NCBI RefSeq assembly: GCF_009720775.1
Contig: NZ_WNKW01000002.1
Location: forward strand, 372,001 to 436,000
Reading direction: 5' to 3'
DNA from: Pseudoduganella danionis
GTDB lineage: Bacteria; Pseudomonadota; Gammaproteobacteria; Burkholderiales; Burkholderiaceae_D
Length of the DNA: 64,000 nucleotides
Below are positions 1-9,191 of this stretch, one piece after another. The translations under genes were made by a program, and so were the position numbers. Within the stretch, counting starts at the first letter, position 1. Each line of letters begins with the position of its first letter. The notes under the pieces are model-generated. The model saw only the letters and a program-made list of their open reading frames with translations, ran no database searches and was not told where the DNA came from.

Positions 1-2034
1 GCCCAGTTTGCCGTAAGCGATCACGGCAAACTGCGGCACGGCGCGGTGGCGCGTAGCGATGGTCTGCCAGATCGCGTTGATGGCGGCGGCCACGATGGTG
101 TCGGCCAGTGCCGACAGGTGGTCGGCCAGTTTTTCCACTGTCAGGTCGCCGGCCAGATCCTGCGCGAGCAGGTGGAATAGCTGGGCGTGATGGGTTTCGC
201 GCAGGATGTCCATCTGGCGTTCCGTGTCGCCAGGGTCGGCCGCGAGCTGGCGCTGCAGGTCGGCCGCCACTTCGGCTGCATCGAATTCCGTGGTGCGCAG
301 GCGGCCATCGAGCAGCTCGTCCAGCAGTATCGGGTGCTGGCTGAGGAATTTCGCGGCCCAGCCGCTTGCATGCATCATGCCGATCACGCGTGCCAGTGTG
401 TGCGGGTATTCCGTCAGCAGCGACAGATAGGCCGAGCGGCGCGCAATGGTTTCAAGGAAGTCCAGCAGCCGGCCCAGCGTGGCTTGCTGGCTGCCACCGC
501 TGGTCTCGCACGAGCACTGGATGATCAGCGGCAGGGCCAGATTGACCAATCCCAGCAGGCGGTCGCGGCTGGCTTCCGGCAGCGATTGCAAACGCGGTGC
601 CTGCCAGGTGCCGATCAGGCGCTGGGCGGCGCCGGCCGCATCATCGAAGCCCAGCGCGGCAAAGCGCGCCACCATCGCTTCGCGGTTATCGGGATCGGCG
701 CAGGCGTCGGATACCTGCGGGTTGATCGCATGTTCGGCTTCGCCGCCACTACTGCTGCTCGGGCTGTTGCTCTTGTCGGAGAACATTTCGTCGAACTGGC
801 CCGCGACGAACTGGCGGTGCGCTTCGAGTTGGCTGAGCAGGGTGGCCGTGTCGTCCAGCCCCATCATCTGCGCCACCAGCAGGCGGTCAGCCTCGTTGGC
901 GGGCAGGGTGTGGGTCTGGGCATCGTCCAGATACTGCAGACGGTGCTCCAGATTGCGCAGGAAGGTATAGGAGGCCAGCAACTGGTAGACGATGGCGTGG
1001 CTGAGCAGCCCTTTTTCCGCGATGATACGCAGCGTGGTGCGGGTCGAGCGGTCGCGCAGCGCGGCATCGCGGCCGCCGCGGATAAGCTGGAACACCTGGG
1101 CCAGAAACTCGATTTCGCGGATGCCGCCGCGGCCCAGCTTGACGTTGTTGCTGCGGTCCGGATGCAAGCGCTCCTGGCGGTTCACTTCAGCGCGGATCTG
1201 GGCGTGCATATTGCGAATCGCATCGATCACGCCGAAGTCCAGATAGCGGCGGAACACGAAAGGCCGCACGATGGCTTCCAGCGCGGCGATATCTTCCTGC
1301 GTACCCGTCACGGCACGCGCCTTGACCCAGGCATAGCGCTCCCACTCGCGCCCCTGCACGATCAGATATTGTTCCACCATATTCAGGCTGCAGGCCAGCG
1401 GGCCGGAATTGCCGTTGGGGCGCAGCGCCATGTCGACCCGGAAGGTAAAGCCGTCTTCGGTGATTTCGGCCAGCGCCGCGATCAGGCGCTTGCCCAGACG
1501 GATAAAGAATTCATGGTTGGATAGGCTGCGCTGGCCGCTTTCGCTGGTGACGGTATCGCCATCTTCGGGATAGACGAAAATCAGATCGATATCGGACGAC
1601 ACATTGAGCTCACCGCCCCCCTGTTTGCCCATGCCGAGTACCATCAGTTGCTGCGGGCGGCCCGAATCGCGCCCGGTCGGCATGCCGTGTGCGGCCACCA
1701 GTTCGGCCATCAGCTCGTCCACGTGGCGGGCAATGGCGAAATCGGCAAAGCGTGTCATGGCCGTCACCACTTCGTTCAGATTGGCCAGACCGGCCAGATC
1801 GCGCCGGATCAGACCATTCACCAGCAGGTTGCGCAGGCGGCGCATGGCGCGTCCGAGCGGCAGCGGCGGTGCGCCTGCCTGGGCCTCGGCTTCGCGCTGC
1901 AGATAGGCGGCCAGATCGATCTGGTCCAGTGCGACTTCGGCGGCGGCGTCGGACTGGGCCGCGCGCGTGGGGGCGGCAGCCAGCCAGCGCTGGTAGAAAC
2001 GGGAGACGGTGGGTTCGATCTTGCTTGCACTCAT
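1..2034 (-). CDS. glnE: Bifunctional glutamine synthetase adenylyltransferase/adenylyl-removing enzyme, 5' part
   Basis: Cytoplasmic regulator that adds AMP to, and removes it from, glutamine synthetase in response to nitrogen status relayed by PII. The minus frame is open from an ATG at 2034 to the window edge, so the first 678 codons are present and the C-terminus is missing; the family is normally about 900-950 residues. The first nucleotidyltransferase signature, GMGKQGGGELN followed by SSDIDLI, lies at about residues 131-150. A second conserved stretch, LGRGGIREIEF, follows. It is divergent from yhdP with about 200 bp between them. Large plus-strand reading frames opposite it are shadows. 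Identification is confident; the catalytic C-terminal half cannot be fully checked. Confidence 0.95.
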   Translation of the reverse strand, partial: MSASKIEPTVSRFYQRWLAAAPTRAAQSDAAAEVALDQIDLAAYLQREAEAQAGAPPLPLGRAMRRLRNLLVNGLIRRDLAGLANLNEVVTAMTRFADFAIARHVDELMAELVAAHGMPTGRDSGRPQQLMVLGMGKQGGGELNVSSDIDLIFVYPEDGDTVTSESGQRSLSNHEFFIRLGKRLIAALAEITEDGFTFRVDMALRPNGNSGPLACSLNMVEQYLIVQGREWERYAWVKARAVTGTQEDIAALEAIVRPFVFRRYLDFGVIDAIRNMHAQIRAEVNRQERLHPDRSNNVKLGRGGIREIEFLAQVFQLIRGGRDAALRDRSTRTTLRIIAEKGLLSHAIVYQLLASYTFLRNLEHRLQYLDDAQTHTLPANEADRLLVAQMMGLDDTATLLSQLEAHRQFVAGQFDEMFSDKSNSPSSSSGGEAEHAINPQVSDACADPDNREAMVARFAALGFDDAAGAAQRLIGTWQAPRLQSLPEASRDRLLGLVNLALPLIIQCSCETSGGSQQATLGRLLDFLETIARRSAYLSLLTEYPHTLARVIGMMHASGWAAKFLSQHPILLDELLDGRLRTTEFDAAEVAADLQRQLAADPGDTERQMDILRETHHAQLFHLLAQDLAGDLTVEKLADHLSALADTIVAAAINAIWQTIATRHRAVPQFAVIAYGKLG

Positions 2035-2231
2035 GTAGGGTTTTATCCTGTTGACGGACTGCCGCTTAGCAGTGGTAACGACGTGTAAAACTGCCGTGCG
2101 CCGGCGTAGTCGAACACTGCGCCAGGCCGGGCATAGGGTAGAATGGCCGCGCTGGCGCGACCGTCCGCCTTCGAGTGTAGCGATTTATTTGCCGCATGGC
2201 CTGAATTATTAGCGGAATTTTTAGCAGATTG

Positions 2232-5200
2232 ATGCAAAAACGAGATGACCAGAACGTGAGCGCGACCCCGCCCGGCCAGCCGGATGGCGAGGGCTATATC
2301 GCCACGCGCTGGCACCGGCTGACGGCGTTCTACCGTTTTTGCAATCTGGCTAGCCACCACGTGCTGGGCTTCACCGTGAAGCTGGCGTTGCTGCTGTATT
2401 TCGCCTTTGCCATCCTGTTCCTCACGCTGCGCTATGCCGTGCTGCCGAATATCGACCATTACAAAGGCGATATCGAGCGCCTGGCCAGCCGCGCCGTCGG
2501 CAATGCCGTGAGCATAGACCGGGTGTATGCCTCGTGGCACGGGCTGCGCCCGAATCTGTTCCTGGGTGACGTGGTGCTGCACGATAGCGCCGGCCGTCCG
2601 GCCCTGAGCCTGCCCAGTGTGTCGGCCACGCTGTCGTGGTGGAGCGCGGTGTCGGCCAGCGTGCGTTTCGAATCGCTCGAGCTGGTGCGGCCCGATCTGA
2701 GTGTGTTGCGTGATGCACAGGGCCGGCTGTACGTGGCCGGCATGCTGCTTGATCTGAACAAGCCCAGCGACGGCAAGGGCGCCGACTGGCTGCTGGCGCA
2801 GCGCGAAATCGTGATCCGCGAAGGGCGCGTGCAATGGCTGGACCAGCAACGCCAGGCGCCTTTGCTGGCGCTGGACGGCGTGCATGTGGTGCTGCGCAAC
2901 CAGTGGCTGCGCCACCAATTGGCCGTGCGCGCCACGCCGCCTGCCGCGCTGGCCGCGCCGCTCGATGTGCGCGCCGATTTCAGCCATCCGGCGTTTGGCG
3001 CGCGCGTGTCGAATCTGTCCATGTGGAAGGGCGAGCTGTATGCCGATATCCGCAATACCGATCTGCTGACGTGGAAGCCATGGCTGGACTTCCCGTTCGA
3101 GCTGCATAGCGGCGGCGGTTCGCTGCGCGCCTGGCTGGGCATAGACCAGTCGCGCCTGACGGGCTTCACGGCCGATCTGGGGCTGCAGAATGTGTCGGCC
3201 GTGCTGGGCAAGGAGTTGCCCGTGCTGGACTTGCGCCAGCTCAGCGGCCGCATCGCTGCACGGGAAGAATTGCCGAATGTGCTGCCGCTGGTGGTCAAAG
3301 GCGCCAAGGGCGCGGGCAGCGTGCCGTTCGGCGCGCTCGGTCATGCGGTGGAACTGAGCCAGCTAAGCCTGACCACCAGCGATGGTTTTGTGATGGCGCC
3401 CACTTCGCTGTCGGAGCGCTATGTGGCGGCCAGCGGGCCGAAGCCGGAACAGACCACCATCAGCGCGGCCCAGCTGGATTTGCAGAGCATGGCCGGTCTG
3501 GCCGAGCGTTTGCCGTTGAGCGAGCATCAGCGCCAGTTGCTGGCCGATTTCGCACCGCGCGGCCTGCTGAAGAATTTTTCCGCCGAATGGCGCGGCGCCT
3601 ATCCGGCCCTGCAAGCCTATCGCATCAAGGGCGATCTGGTGGGGCTGGGCCTGAAACCGCAGCCGCCCCGGCCCGGCCAGGCCAAGACGGCGCGCACGCC
3701 GGCCATTGCCGCCATGCCGGCCATCCCCGGCTTCGAGAACCTGAGCGGGGCGATCGATGCCACGGAAAAAGGCGGCAGCTTCAGCCTGAATTCGCAGCAG
3801 CTGGTGCTACACATGCCGGATTATTTCAGCAGCCCGTCGATGCCGTTTGAACACCTGAATCTGAAAGCGCGCTGGAGCTTCGAGCGCGACGAGATGCTGC
3901 TGTTCCAGATCGATAGCATGGACTTTCTGCAGCAGGGCATGAGCGGTACGCTGCAGGGCAGCCACCGCATGCCGCTGGCCGGCAAGGGCCTGGGCACGGT
4001 GGACTTTAGCGGCACGCTGAATAACTTCCAGATCAACCGCATCGATAGCTATCTGCCGATCCAGACTCCGCATGATCTGCGCGCCTGGCTGACGGGCGCG
4101 CTCGAAGGTGGCGTGGCCAGCGATGTGAATCTGCGCCTGCGCGGCGACCTCGCGCATTTCCCTTTCCATGGCGAGACTGGCGCCGAGCGTAACCGCGGTG
4201 AATTCCGCGTGGCGGGCAAACTCACGGAAGGCAAGCTTAATTACGCGCCGGGCCAGTATCTGCATGATGGCAAGGACCTCGGCAAGGATGGCAAGCCGCT
4301 GCCGTTGTGGCCGCAGGCCGAGCATATCAAAGGCAGTTTCGTATTCGATCGCGCGCGCATGGAAATCCGCGGCGACACGGCCACCACGGGCGGGGTGGCG
4401 CTGAGCGGTGTGAAAGCCGTGGTAGCGAATCTGGATGCCCATAACGCCTTGCTGGAAATCGATGGCAATGCGGCGGGCCCCATGCAAGAATTTCTCAAGT
4501 ACGTAGCCAGCAGCCCTGTGCTGGAATGGATATCCAACTTTACCGACGAGACCCAGGCCAGCGGCAATGCCAAGCTGGCGCTCAAGCTGCAACTGCCGCT
4601 CGCGCATCTGATCGATGCCCAGGTACAGGGCTCGCTGCAGTTGCAGAACAATGAAATCACGCTCATGAACGAGCTGCCGCCCGTGCAGGCAGCGCAGGGC
4701 AAGATCGAATTCAATGAACGTGGCGTCAATCTGAACCAGCTGTCCGGTAACTTCCTCGGCGGCCCGGTCAGCATCACGGGCGGCAGCCAGCGCGACAATG
4801 CCATCGTCGTCAAACTGGCGGGCACGCTGACGGCGGACGGCTTCCGCAAACAATATGGTTCGCCGGCCATGCAGCGGCTGGCCAGCCATTTTGCCGGCGC
4901 TACGCGCTACACGGGCACGGTGACGGCACGCGACCATCAGGTCACGGTGGCCGTCGATTCCAGCCTGAACGGACTGACGGTGGACTTGCCTGTGCCGCTG
5001 CGGAAAGTGGCCAGCGAGGCCATGCCGCTGCGCTTTGTGCTCAACAGCGCGCTGACGCCCGATAGTAGCGGCAGCCTGCACGACGATATCCGCATCAGTC
5101 TGGGCGGGAATATGGCGGCGCGCTACCAGCGCGCCAAGACGGGCAAGCAGGCGTGGAAGCTGGTGCGCGGCGGCATAGGCATCGCCACGCCGGCGCCGGA

Positions 5201-6461
5201 ACCGGAGAGCGGCCTGGCTTATCACGTCAATCTGCGTGCGCTGAATGTCGATGCCTGGCTGGACTTTGCCAATTCCATAGGCGGCAAGGATGGCGGCGCC
5301 AGTGCGGCCAGTGATAGCGCCGATCTGCTGCAGTACGTGATGCCCGATACCATCGCTGCGCGCAGCAACGAACTGATTATCGGCGACCGCAAACTGGAAA
5401 ATGTGGTGCTGGGTGTAGGGCGGCAGAAAACCGTGTGGCAGGCGAATATTGATTCCACTCAGGCCAATGGCTATCTGACCTGGAGCGAACCTTCCACCGG
5501 ACAGGGGCTGGGCAAGGTGACGGCACGCCTGTCATCGCTGGTGATCCCGGAATCAGCTTCCAAGGATGTGCAGGAGCTGCTCGACAGCCAGGCGGCCAGC
5601 ACCACTATTCCGGCACTCGATATCGTGGTCGAACGGTTCGAACTGTTCAACAAGGCGCTGGGCCGGCTGGAATTGCAGGCCAATAATGCCCAGTTGGCAG
5701 CGCAGCACGAATGGCGCGTGAGCAAACTGCTGCTGTCGAATGCTGATGGCGAATTCAAGGGCAGCGGCCTTTGGGTGAGCAAGGATGGCGCCCACGACTC
5801 CAGCCTGATTTTCGATCTGGACATTGCCAACGCGGGCAAGCTGCTGGACCGCTTTGGCTTTGCCGGTACTTTAAAAGGGGGCAAGGGGAATCTGTCGGGC
5901 GAAATCGGCTGGAAGGGACTGCCTTATGCACTCGACTGGCCGAGTTTGTCGGGCCAGATCAAGCTGAATGTGGAAAAAGGCCAGTTCCTCAAGCAGGATC
6001 CCGGCGCGGCCAAGCTGCTCGGTGTGCTGAGCCTGCAAGCCTTGCCGCGCTTGCTCAAGCTGGACTTCCATGATGTGTTCTCGGAAGGGCTGGCGTTCGA
6101 CGGCATCACGGCCAGCGCTGGCATCAGCCATGGCATTGTGCGCACCGATAACCTGAAAATGCATGGCGTGGCCGCCACCGTGCTGATGGACGGCAGTGCC
6201 GATCTGGCCAATGAAACCACCAATCTGCATGTGGTGGTGATCCCTGAAGTCAATCTCGGTACGGCGCCTCTCGTGTATGCGCTGGCCGTCAATCCCGTGA
6301 TCGGGCTGGGCAGCTTCCTGGCCCAGTTGTTCCTGAGTGCGCCCGTGATGAAGGCGCTGACTTATCATATGCAGGTGACGGGACCGTGGAAAGCGCCGGT
6401 CGTGACCAAGATCGAAACGGCCAAAACGGAAGTGCCGCCACCGCCCAAAGGCGCCCCCTGA
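2232..6461 (+). CDS. yhdP: YhdP family AsmA-like envelope protein
   Basis: Very large inner-membrane-anchored protein of the AsmA-like superfamily. The E. coli relative YhdP takes part in phospholipid movement to the outer membrane. The product is 1409 residues if started at the ATG at 2232; a TTG immediately upstream at 2229 is also in frame. A single membrane segment lies near residues 40-63 (VKLALLLYFAFAILFLTL), followed by a long periplasmic beta-rich part and an AsmA-like C-terminal domain ending in a proline-rich tail. It begins a plus-strand run with the nitrilase (23-bp gap) and tldD, an order common in betaproteobacteria. It is longer than E. coli YhdP (about 1270 residues). Confidence 0.9.
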   Translation: MQKRDDQNVSATPPGQPDGEGYIATRWHRLTAFYRFCNLASHHVLGFTVKLALLLYFAFAILFLTLRYAVLPNIDHYKGDIERLASRAVGNAVSIDRVYASWHGLRPNLFLGDVVLHDSAGRPALSLPSVSATLSWWSAVSASVRFESLELVRPDLSVLRDAQGRLYVAGMLLDLNKPSDGKGADWLLAQREIVIREGRVQWLDQQRQAPLLALDGVHVVLRNQWLRHQLAVRATPPAALAAPLDVRADFSHPAFGARVSNLSMWKGELYADIRNTDLLTWKPWLDFPFELHSGGGSLRAWLGIDQSRLTGFTADLGLQNVSAVLGKELPVLDLRQLSGRIAAREELPNVLPLVVKGAKGAGSVPFGALGHAVELSQLSLTTSDGFVMAPTSLSERYVAASGPKPEQTTISAAQLDLQSMAGLAERLPLSEHQRQLLADFAPRGLLKNFSAEWRGAYPALQAYRIKGDLVGLGLKPQPPRPGQAKTARTPAIAAMPAIPGFENLSGAIDATEKGGSFSLNSQQLVLHMPDYFSSPSMPFEHLNLKARWSFERDEMLLFQIDSMDFLQQGMSGTLQGSHRMPLAGKGLGTVDFSGTLNNFQINRIDSYLPIQTPHDLRAWLTGALEGGVASDVNLRLRGDLAHFPFHGETGAERNRGEFRVAGKLTEGKLNYAPGQYLHDGKDLGKDGKPLPLWPQAEHIKGSFVFDRARMEIRGDTATTGGVALSGVKAVVANLDAHNALLEIDGNAAGPMQEFLKYVASSPVLEWISNFTDETQASGNAKLALKLQLPLAHLIDAQVQGSLQLQNNEITLMNELPPVQAAQGKIEFNERGVNLNQLSGNFLGGPVSITGGSQRDNAIVVKLAGTLTADGFRKQYGSPAMQRLASHFAGATRYTGTVTARDHQVTVAVDSSLNGLTVDLPVPLRKVASEAMPLRFVLNSALTPDSSGSLHDDIRISLGGNMAARYQRAKTGKQAWKLVRGGIGIATPAPEPESGLAYHVNLRALNVDAWLDFANSIGGKDGGASAASDSADLLQYVMPDTIAARSNELIIGDRKLENVVLGVGRQKTVWQANIDSTQANGYLTWSEPSTGQGLGKVTARLSSLVIPESASKDVQELLDSQAASTTIPALDIVVERFELFNKALGRLELQANNAQLAAQHEWRVSKLLLSNADGEFKGSGLWVSKDGAHDSSLIFDLDIANAGKLLDRFGFAGTLKGGKGNLSGEIGWKGLPYALDWPSLSGQIKLNVEKGQFLKQDPGAAKLLGVLSLQALPRLLKLDFHDVFSEGLAFDGITASAGISHGIVRTDNLKMHGVAATVLMDGSADLANETTNLHVVVIPEVNLGTAPLVYALAVNPVIGLGSFLAQLFLSAPVMKALTYHMQVTGPWKAPVVTKIETAKTEVPPPPKGAP

Positions 6462-6483
6462 TTTTTTTTGTGCGAGTGTAGAC

Positions 6484-7284
6484 ATGAGCCATACCGTAGC
6501 TGCCATCCAGATGATTTCCTCGCCCAGCGTGGCGGACAATATCGCTACTGCGCGCCGTCTCGTGACGCAAGCGGCAGCGGGCGGTGCGCAGTTGGTGCTG
6601 CTGCCCGAATACTGGGCCATCATGGGCCACAACGATAGCGACAAGGTGGCTGTGGCCGAACCGCTGGGGCAGGGGCCGATACAGGACTTCATGGCCGGCC
6701 TGGCGCGCGAACTGGGCATCTGGCTGATAGGCGGCACCTTGCCGCTGGCCTCGCACGATGCGGCCAAAGTCATCAACACCACGCTGGTGTACAACCCGCA
6801 CGGTCAGCAGGTCAGCCGCTATGACAAGATCCACCTGTTCGGCTTTAGCAAGGGGGGCGAAAGCTATGACGAATCGCGCACCATCGTGCCCGGCACGGCG
6901 CCCGGCGTGTTCGAAGCGCCGTTCGGCAAGGTCGGTATGTCGGTCTGCTACGACCTGCGCTTCCCCGAACTGTATCGCGCCATGGGCCCGCTGGCCCTGA
7001 TCGTGGTGCCGGCTGCGTTCACCTACACCACCGGCCAGGCCCACTGGGAAATTCTGCTGCGCGCGCGCGCCATCGAAAACCAGTGCTATGTGCTGGCGGC
7101 AGCGCAGGGCGGCCAGCATCCGAATGGGCGCCGCACCTGGGGCCACAGCATGCTGATCGATCCGTGGGGCGTGGTGAAGGCCGTGCAGGCCGAAGGCGAG
7201 GGCGTGGTGCAGGGCCAGATCGATGCCGCGTATATGGACAGCGTGCGCAGCAGCTTGCCCGCGCTGAAACACCGCACCATGTGA
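6484..7284 (+). CDS. Carbon-nitrogen hydrolase (Nit-type amidase)
   Basis: Cytoplasmic amidase of the nitrilase superfamily, probably the Nit1/YbeM-like branch that hydrolyses deaminated glutathione; the exact substrate is inferred from similarity only. The product is 266 residues, typical for the branch. The catalytic triad is visible as Glu42 (LLPEYW), Lys114 (YDKIHLF) and Cys154 (SVCYDLRFPELYR). It lies 22 bp after yhdP and 90 bp before tldD on the same strand, so co-transcription is likely. Confidence 0.9.
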   Translation: MSHTVAAIQMISSPSVADNIATARRLVTQAAAGGAQLVLLPEYWAIMGHNDSDKVAVAEPLGQGPIQDFMAGLARELGIWLIGGTLPLASHDAAKVINTTLVYNPHGQQVSRYDKIHLFGFSKGGESYDESRTIVPGTAPGVFEAPFGKVGMSVCYDLRFPELYRAMGPLALIVVPAAFTYTTGQAHWEILLRARAIENQCYVLAAAQGGQHPNGRRTWGHSMLIDPWGVVKAVQAEGEGVVQGQIDAAYMDSVRSSLPALKHRTM

Positions 7285-7374
7285 AACGGGCGGCACTGGG
7301 CTACAATCGCAGCTATTCGCCTTACCATGCGTCACCCCGCAGTACTCTGCCGTATCACCTAGATAGAAGCTACC

Positions 7375-8835
7375 ATGAAGCCATTTGAACCGAATCTGTC
7401 CACCCTTGCCGTTGCGCGCGATATTCTGCTGACGCCGTTCGGGCTGGACGAAGCCAAGCTGCTCAAGACGCTGGGCTCGATGTTTACCCACAAGGTCGAT
7501 TATGCCGACCTGTACTTCCAGTTCACCAAGAACGAAGGCTGGAGTCTGGAAGAGGGCATCGTCAAGACGGGCAGCTTCTCGATCGATCAGGGCGTGGGTG
7601 TACGCGCCGTATCGGGCGACCGTACCGCGTTTGCCTATTCCGACGATATTTCCGAAGCGGCCCTGCTGTCGGCTGCCAGCGCCACCCGCACCATTGCGCG
7701 CGCCGGTGCCGGCAAGGTGAAAGTGGCCAGCGCCATGACGCCGACCGGTGGCCGTTCGCTGTATCTGCCGAACGATCCGCTCGCTTCCCTCGATGCCACT
7801 GCCAAGGTCAAACTGCTGGAGCGGCTCGAACAGATGGCGCGCGGTAAAGACCCGCGCATCGTGCAGGTCATGGCCAGTCTGGCGGCCGAATATGATGTGG
7901 TGCTGGTGGTGCGCAGCGATGGCGTGCTGGCGGCCGATATCCGCCCGCTGGTGCGCGTTTCGCTGACAGTGATCGCCGAGCAGAATGGCCGGCGCGAAGT
8001 CGGTTCTTCCGGTGGCGGCGGGCGTTATGACTACGGTTATTTCACCGACGCGCTGCTCGAGCAGTATGCTGCCGATGCGGTCAGCTCGGCGCTGGTGAAT
8101 CTCGATGCGCGTCCCGCGCCGGCCGGCCCGATGACGGTGGTACTGGGGCCGGGCTGGCCCGGCATCCTGCTGCACGAAGCCATAGGCCACGGCCTCGAGG
8201 GCGATTTCAACCGCAAAGGTTCGTCCACCTTCTCGGGCCGCATCGGTGAGCGTGTCGCGGCCAAGGGCGTCACCGTGGTGGATGACGGTACGCTGCCGGA
8301 CCGCCGCGGTTCGCTCAATATCGACGACGAAGGCAATCCTACCCAGTGCACCACGCTGATCGAAGACGGTATCCTGAAAGGCTATATCCAGGACACCATG
8401 AATGCGCGGCTGATGAAGATGCCGGTGACGGGCAATGCACGGCGCGAATCATTTGCCCACCTGCCCATGCCGCGCATGACCAACACCTATATGCTGGGCG
8501 GCGACAAGGACCCCGGTGAAATTCTGGCCTCGGTCAAGAACGGCCTGTACGCGGTCAACTTCGGCGGCGGCCAGGTCGACATCACCAACGGTAAATTCGT
8601 GTTTTCGGCCAGCGAAGCCTATATGATCGAAAACGGCAAGATCACCTATCCCGTGAAAGGTGCTACCCTGATCGGCAACGGTCCGGAAGTGCTGAACCGC
8701 GTGTCCATGATAGGCAACGATATGCGCCTCGATCCGGGCGTGGGCGTGTGCGGCAAGGAAGGCCAGAGCGTGCCCGTGGGCGTGGGCCAGCCTACGCTGC
8801 GACTGGATGGCGTGACGGTGGGCGGCACCGTGTAA
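7375..8835 (+). CDS. tldD: Metalloprotease TldD
   Basis: Subunit of the TldD/TldE (PmbA) cytoplasmic zinc protease, which in E. coli processes microcin B17 and degrades the CcdA antitoxin. The product is 486 residues, the usual length. The zinc motif HEAIGHGLEGD is present at about residues 266-276, giving HExxxH. The C-terminus has the conserved VGVGQPTLRLDGVTVGGTV. No pmbA/tldE is in the window, which is normal because the two genes are usually unlinked. Start at ATG 7375. Confidence 0.95.
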   Translation: MKPFEPNLSTLAVARDILLTPFGLDEAKLLKTLGSMFTHKVDYADLYFQFTKNEGWSLEEGIVKTGSFSIDQGVGVRAVSGDRTAFAYSDDISEAALLSAASATRTIARAGAGKVKVASAMTPTGGRSLYLPNDPLASLDATAKVKLLERLEQMARGKDPRIVQVMASLAAEYDVVLVVRSDGVLAADIRPLVRVSLTVIAEQNGRREVGSSGGGGRYDYGYFTDALLEQYAADAVSSALVNLDARPAPAGPMTVVLGPGWPGILLHEAIGHGLEGDFNRKGSSTFSGRIGERVAAKGVTVVDDGTLPDRRGSLNIDDEGNPTQCTTLIEDGILKGYIQDTMNARLMKMPVTGNARRESFAHLPMPRMTNTYMLGGDKDPGEILASVKNGLYAVNFGGGQVDITNGKFVFSASEAYMIENGKITYPVKGATLIGNGPEVLNRVSMIGNDMRLDPGVGVCGKEGQSVPVGVGQPTLRLDGVTVGGTV

Positions 8836-8985
8836 AAGTTGCTTTGCGGCAGTGGAACCGATGAAAATTTTGTCGAAGGCCCCTGCCGTGTAGAAAAAAA
8901 GCGCTTGCCAAGTGCCAAGCTATGGGTTTATAGTCGTTGCACCTGATGTCCAGTGTGGCATCGAAACCGAAACGGAAGCTTGTAC

Positions 8986-9051
8986 ATGACCCGCTTTTTC
9001 TTTACCGGCTATTTTTACTTTAGCAATTCCAACCCAGAGGCGGTGGAGTAG
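8986..9051 (+). CDS. Phe/Tyr-rich leader peptide of aroG
   Basis: A 21-codon reading frame beginning MTRFFFTGYFYF and ending in TAG, with a GGAAG ribosome site about 9 nt upstream. Seven of residues 4-12 are Phe or Tyr. It sits about 140 bp before aroG and directly before an intrinsic terminator, the arrangement of a transcription attenuator for an aromatic amino acid gene such as pheL. The 3' end of the frame (9036-9044) is complementary over 9 nt to the 5' arm of the terminator. It acts as a sensor of charged tRNA-Phe/Tyr rather than as a functional protein. Role inferred; reading frame and complementarity seen directly. Confidence 0.8.
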   Translation: MTRFFFTGYFYFSNSNPEAVE

Positions 9052-9123
9052 CGGCCGGTGCACGTAGAAGCAAAAACGAGTTCCAGCAAATTCCGAAAAA
9101 CCGCCTCTGAGGCGGTTTTTTTT
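9036..9123 (+). promoter_or_regulatory. Attenuator (antiterminator/terminator) of aroG
   Basis: Terminator stem with arms CCGCCT (9101-9106) and AGGCGG (9110-9115), extended by flanking A/T pairs and followed by a run of nine T. The alternative partner AGAGGCGGT at 9036-9044, inside the leader peptide frame, pairs with ACCGCCTCT at 9100-9108. A ribosome stalled on the Phe/Tyr codons (8995-9021) would leave the partner free and favour readthrough. A ribosome reaching the TAG at 9049 would cover it and allow termination. Confidence 0.8.
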
Positions 9124-9191
9124 TACCCTGACATTTAGTAATCGGCTTTGGAAATACCTTTTAAATCTTTTTGAATATTTTGGAGAACAGC

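Noticed and set aside
187..1524. 445-codon plus-strand open frame
   Set aside because: It lies opposite glnE, whose minus-strand translation carries the adenylyltransferase signatures; the plus frame has no family features.
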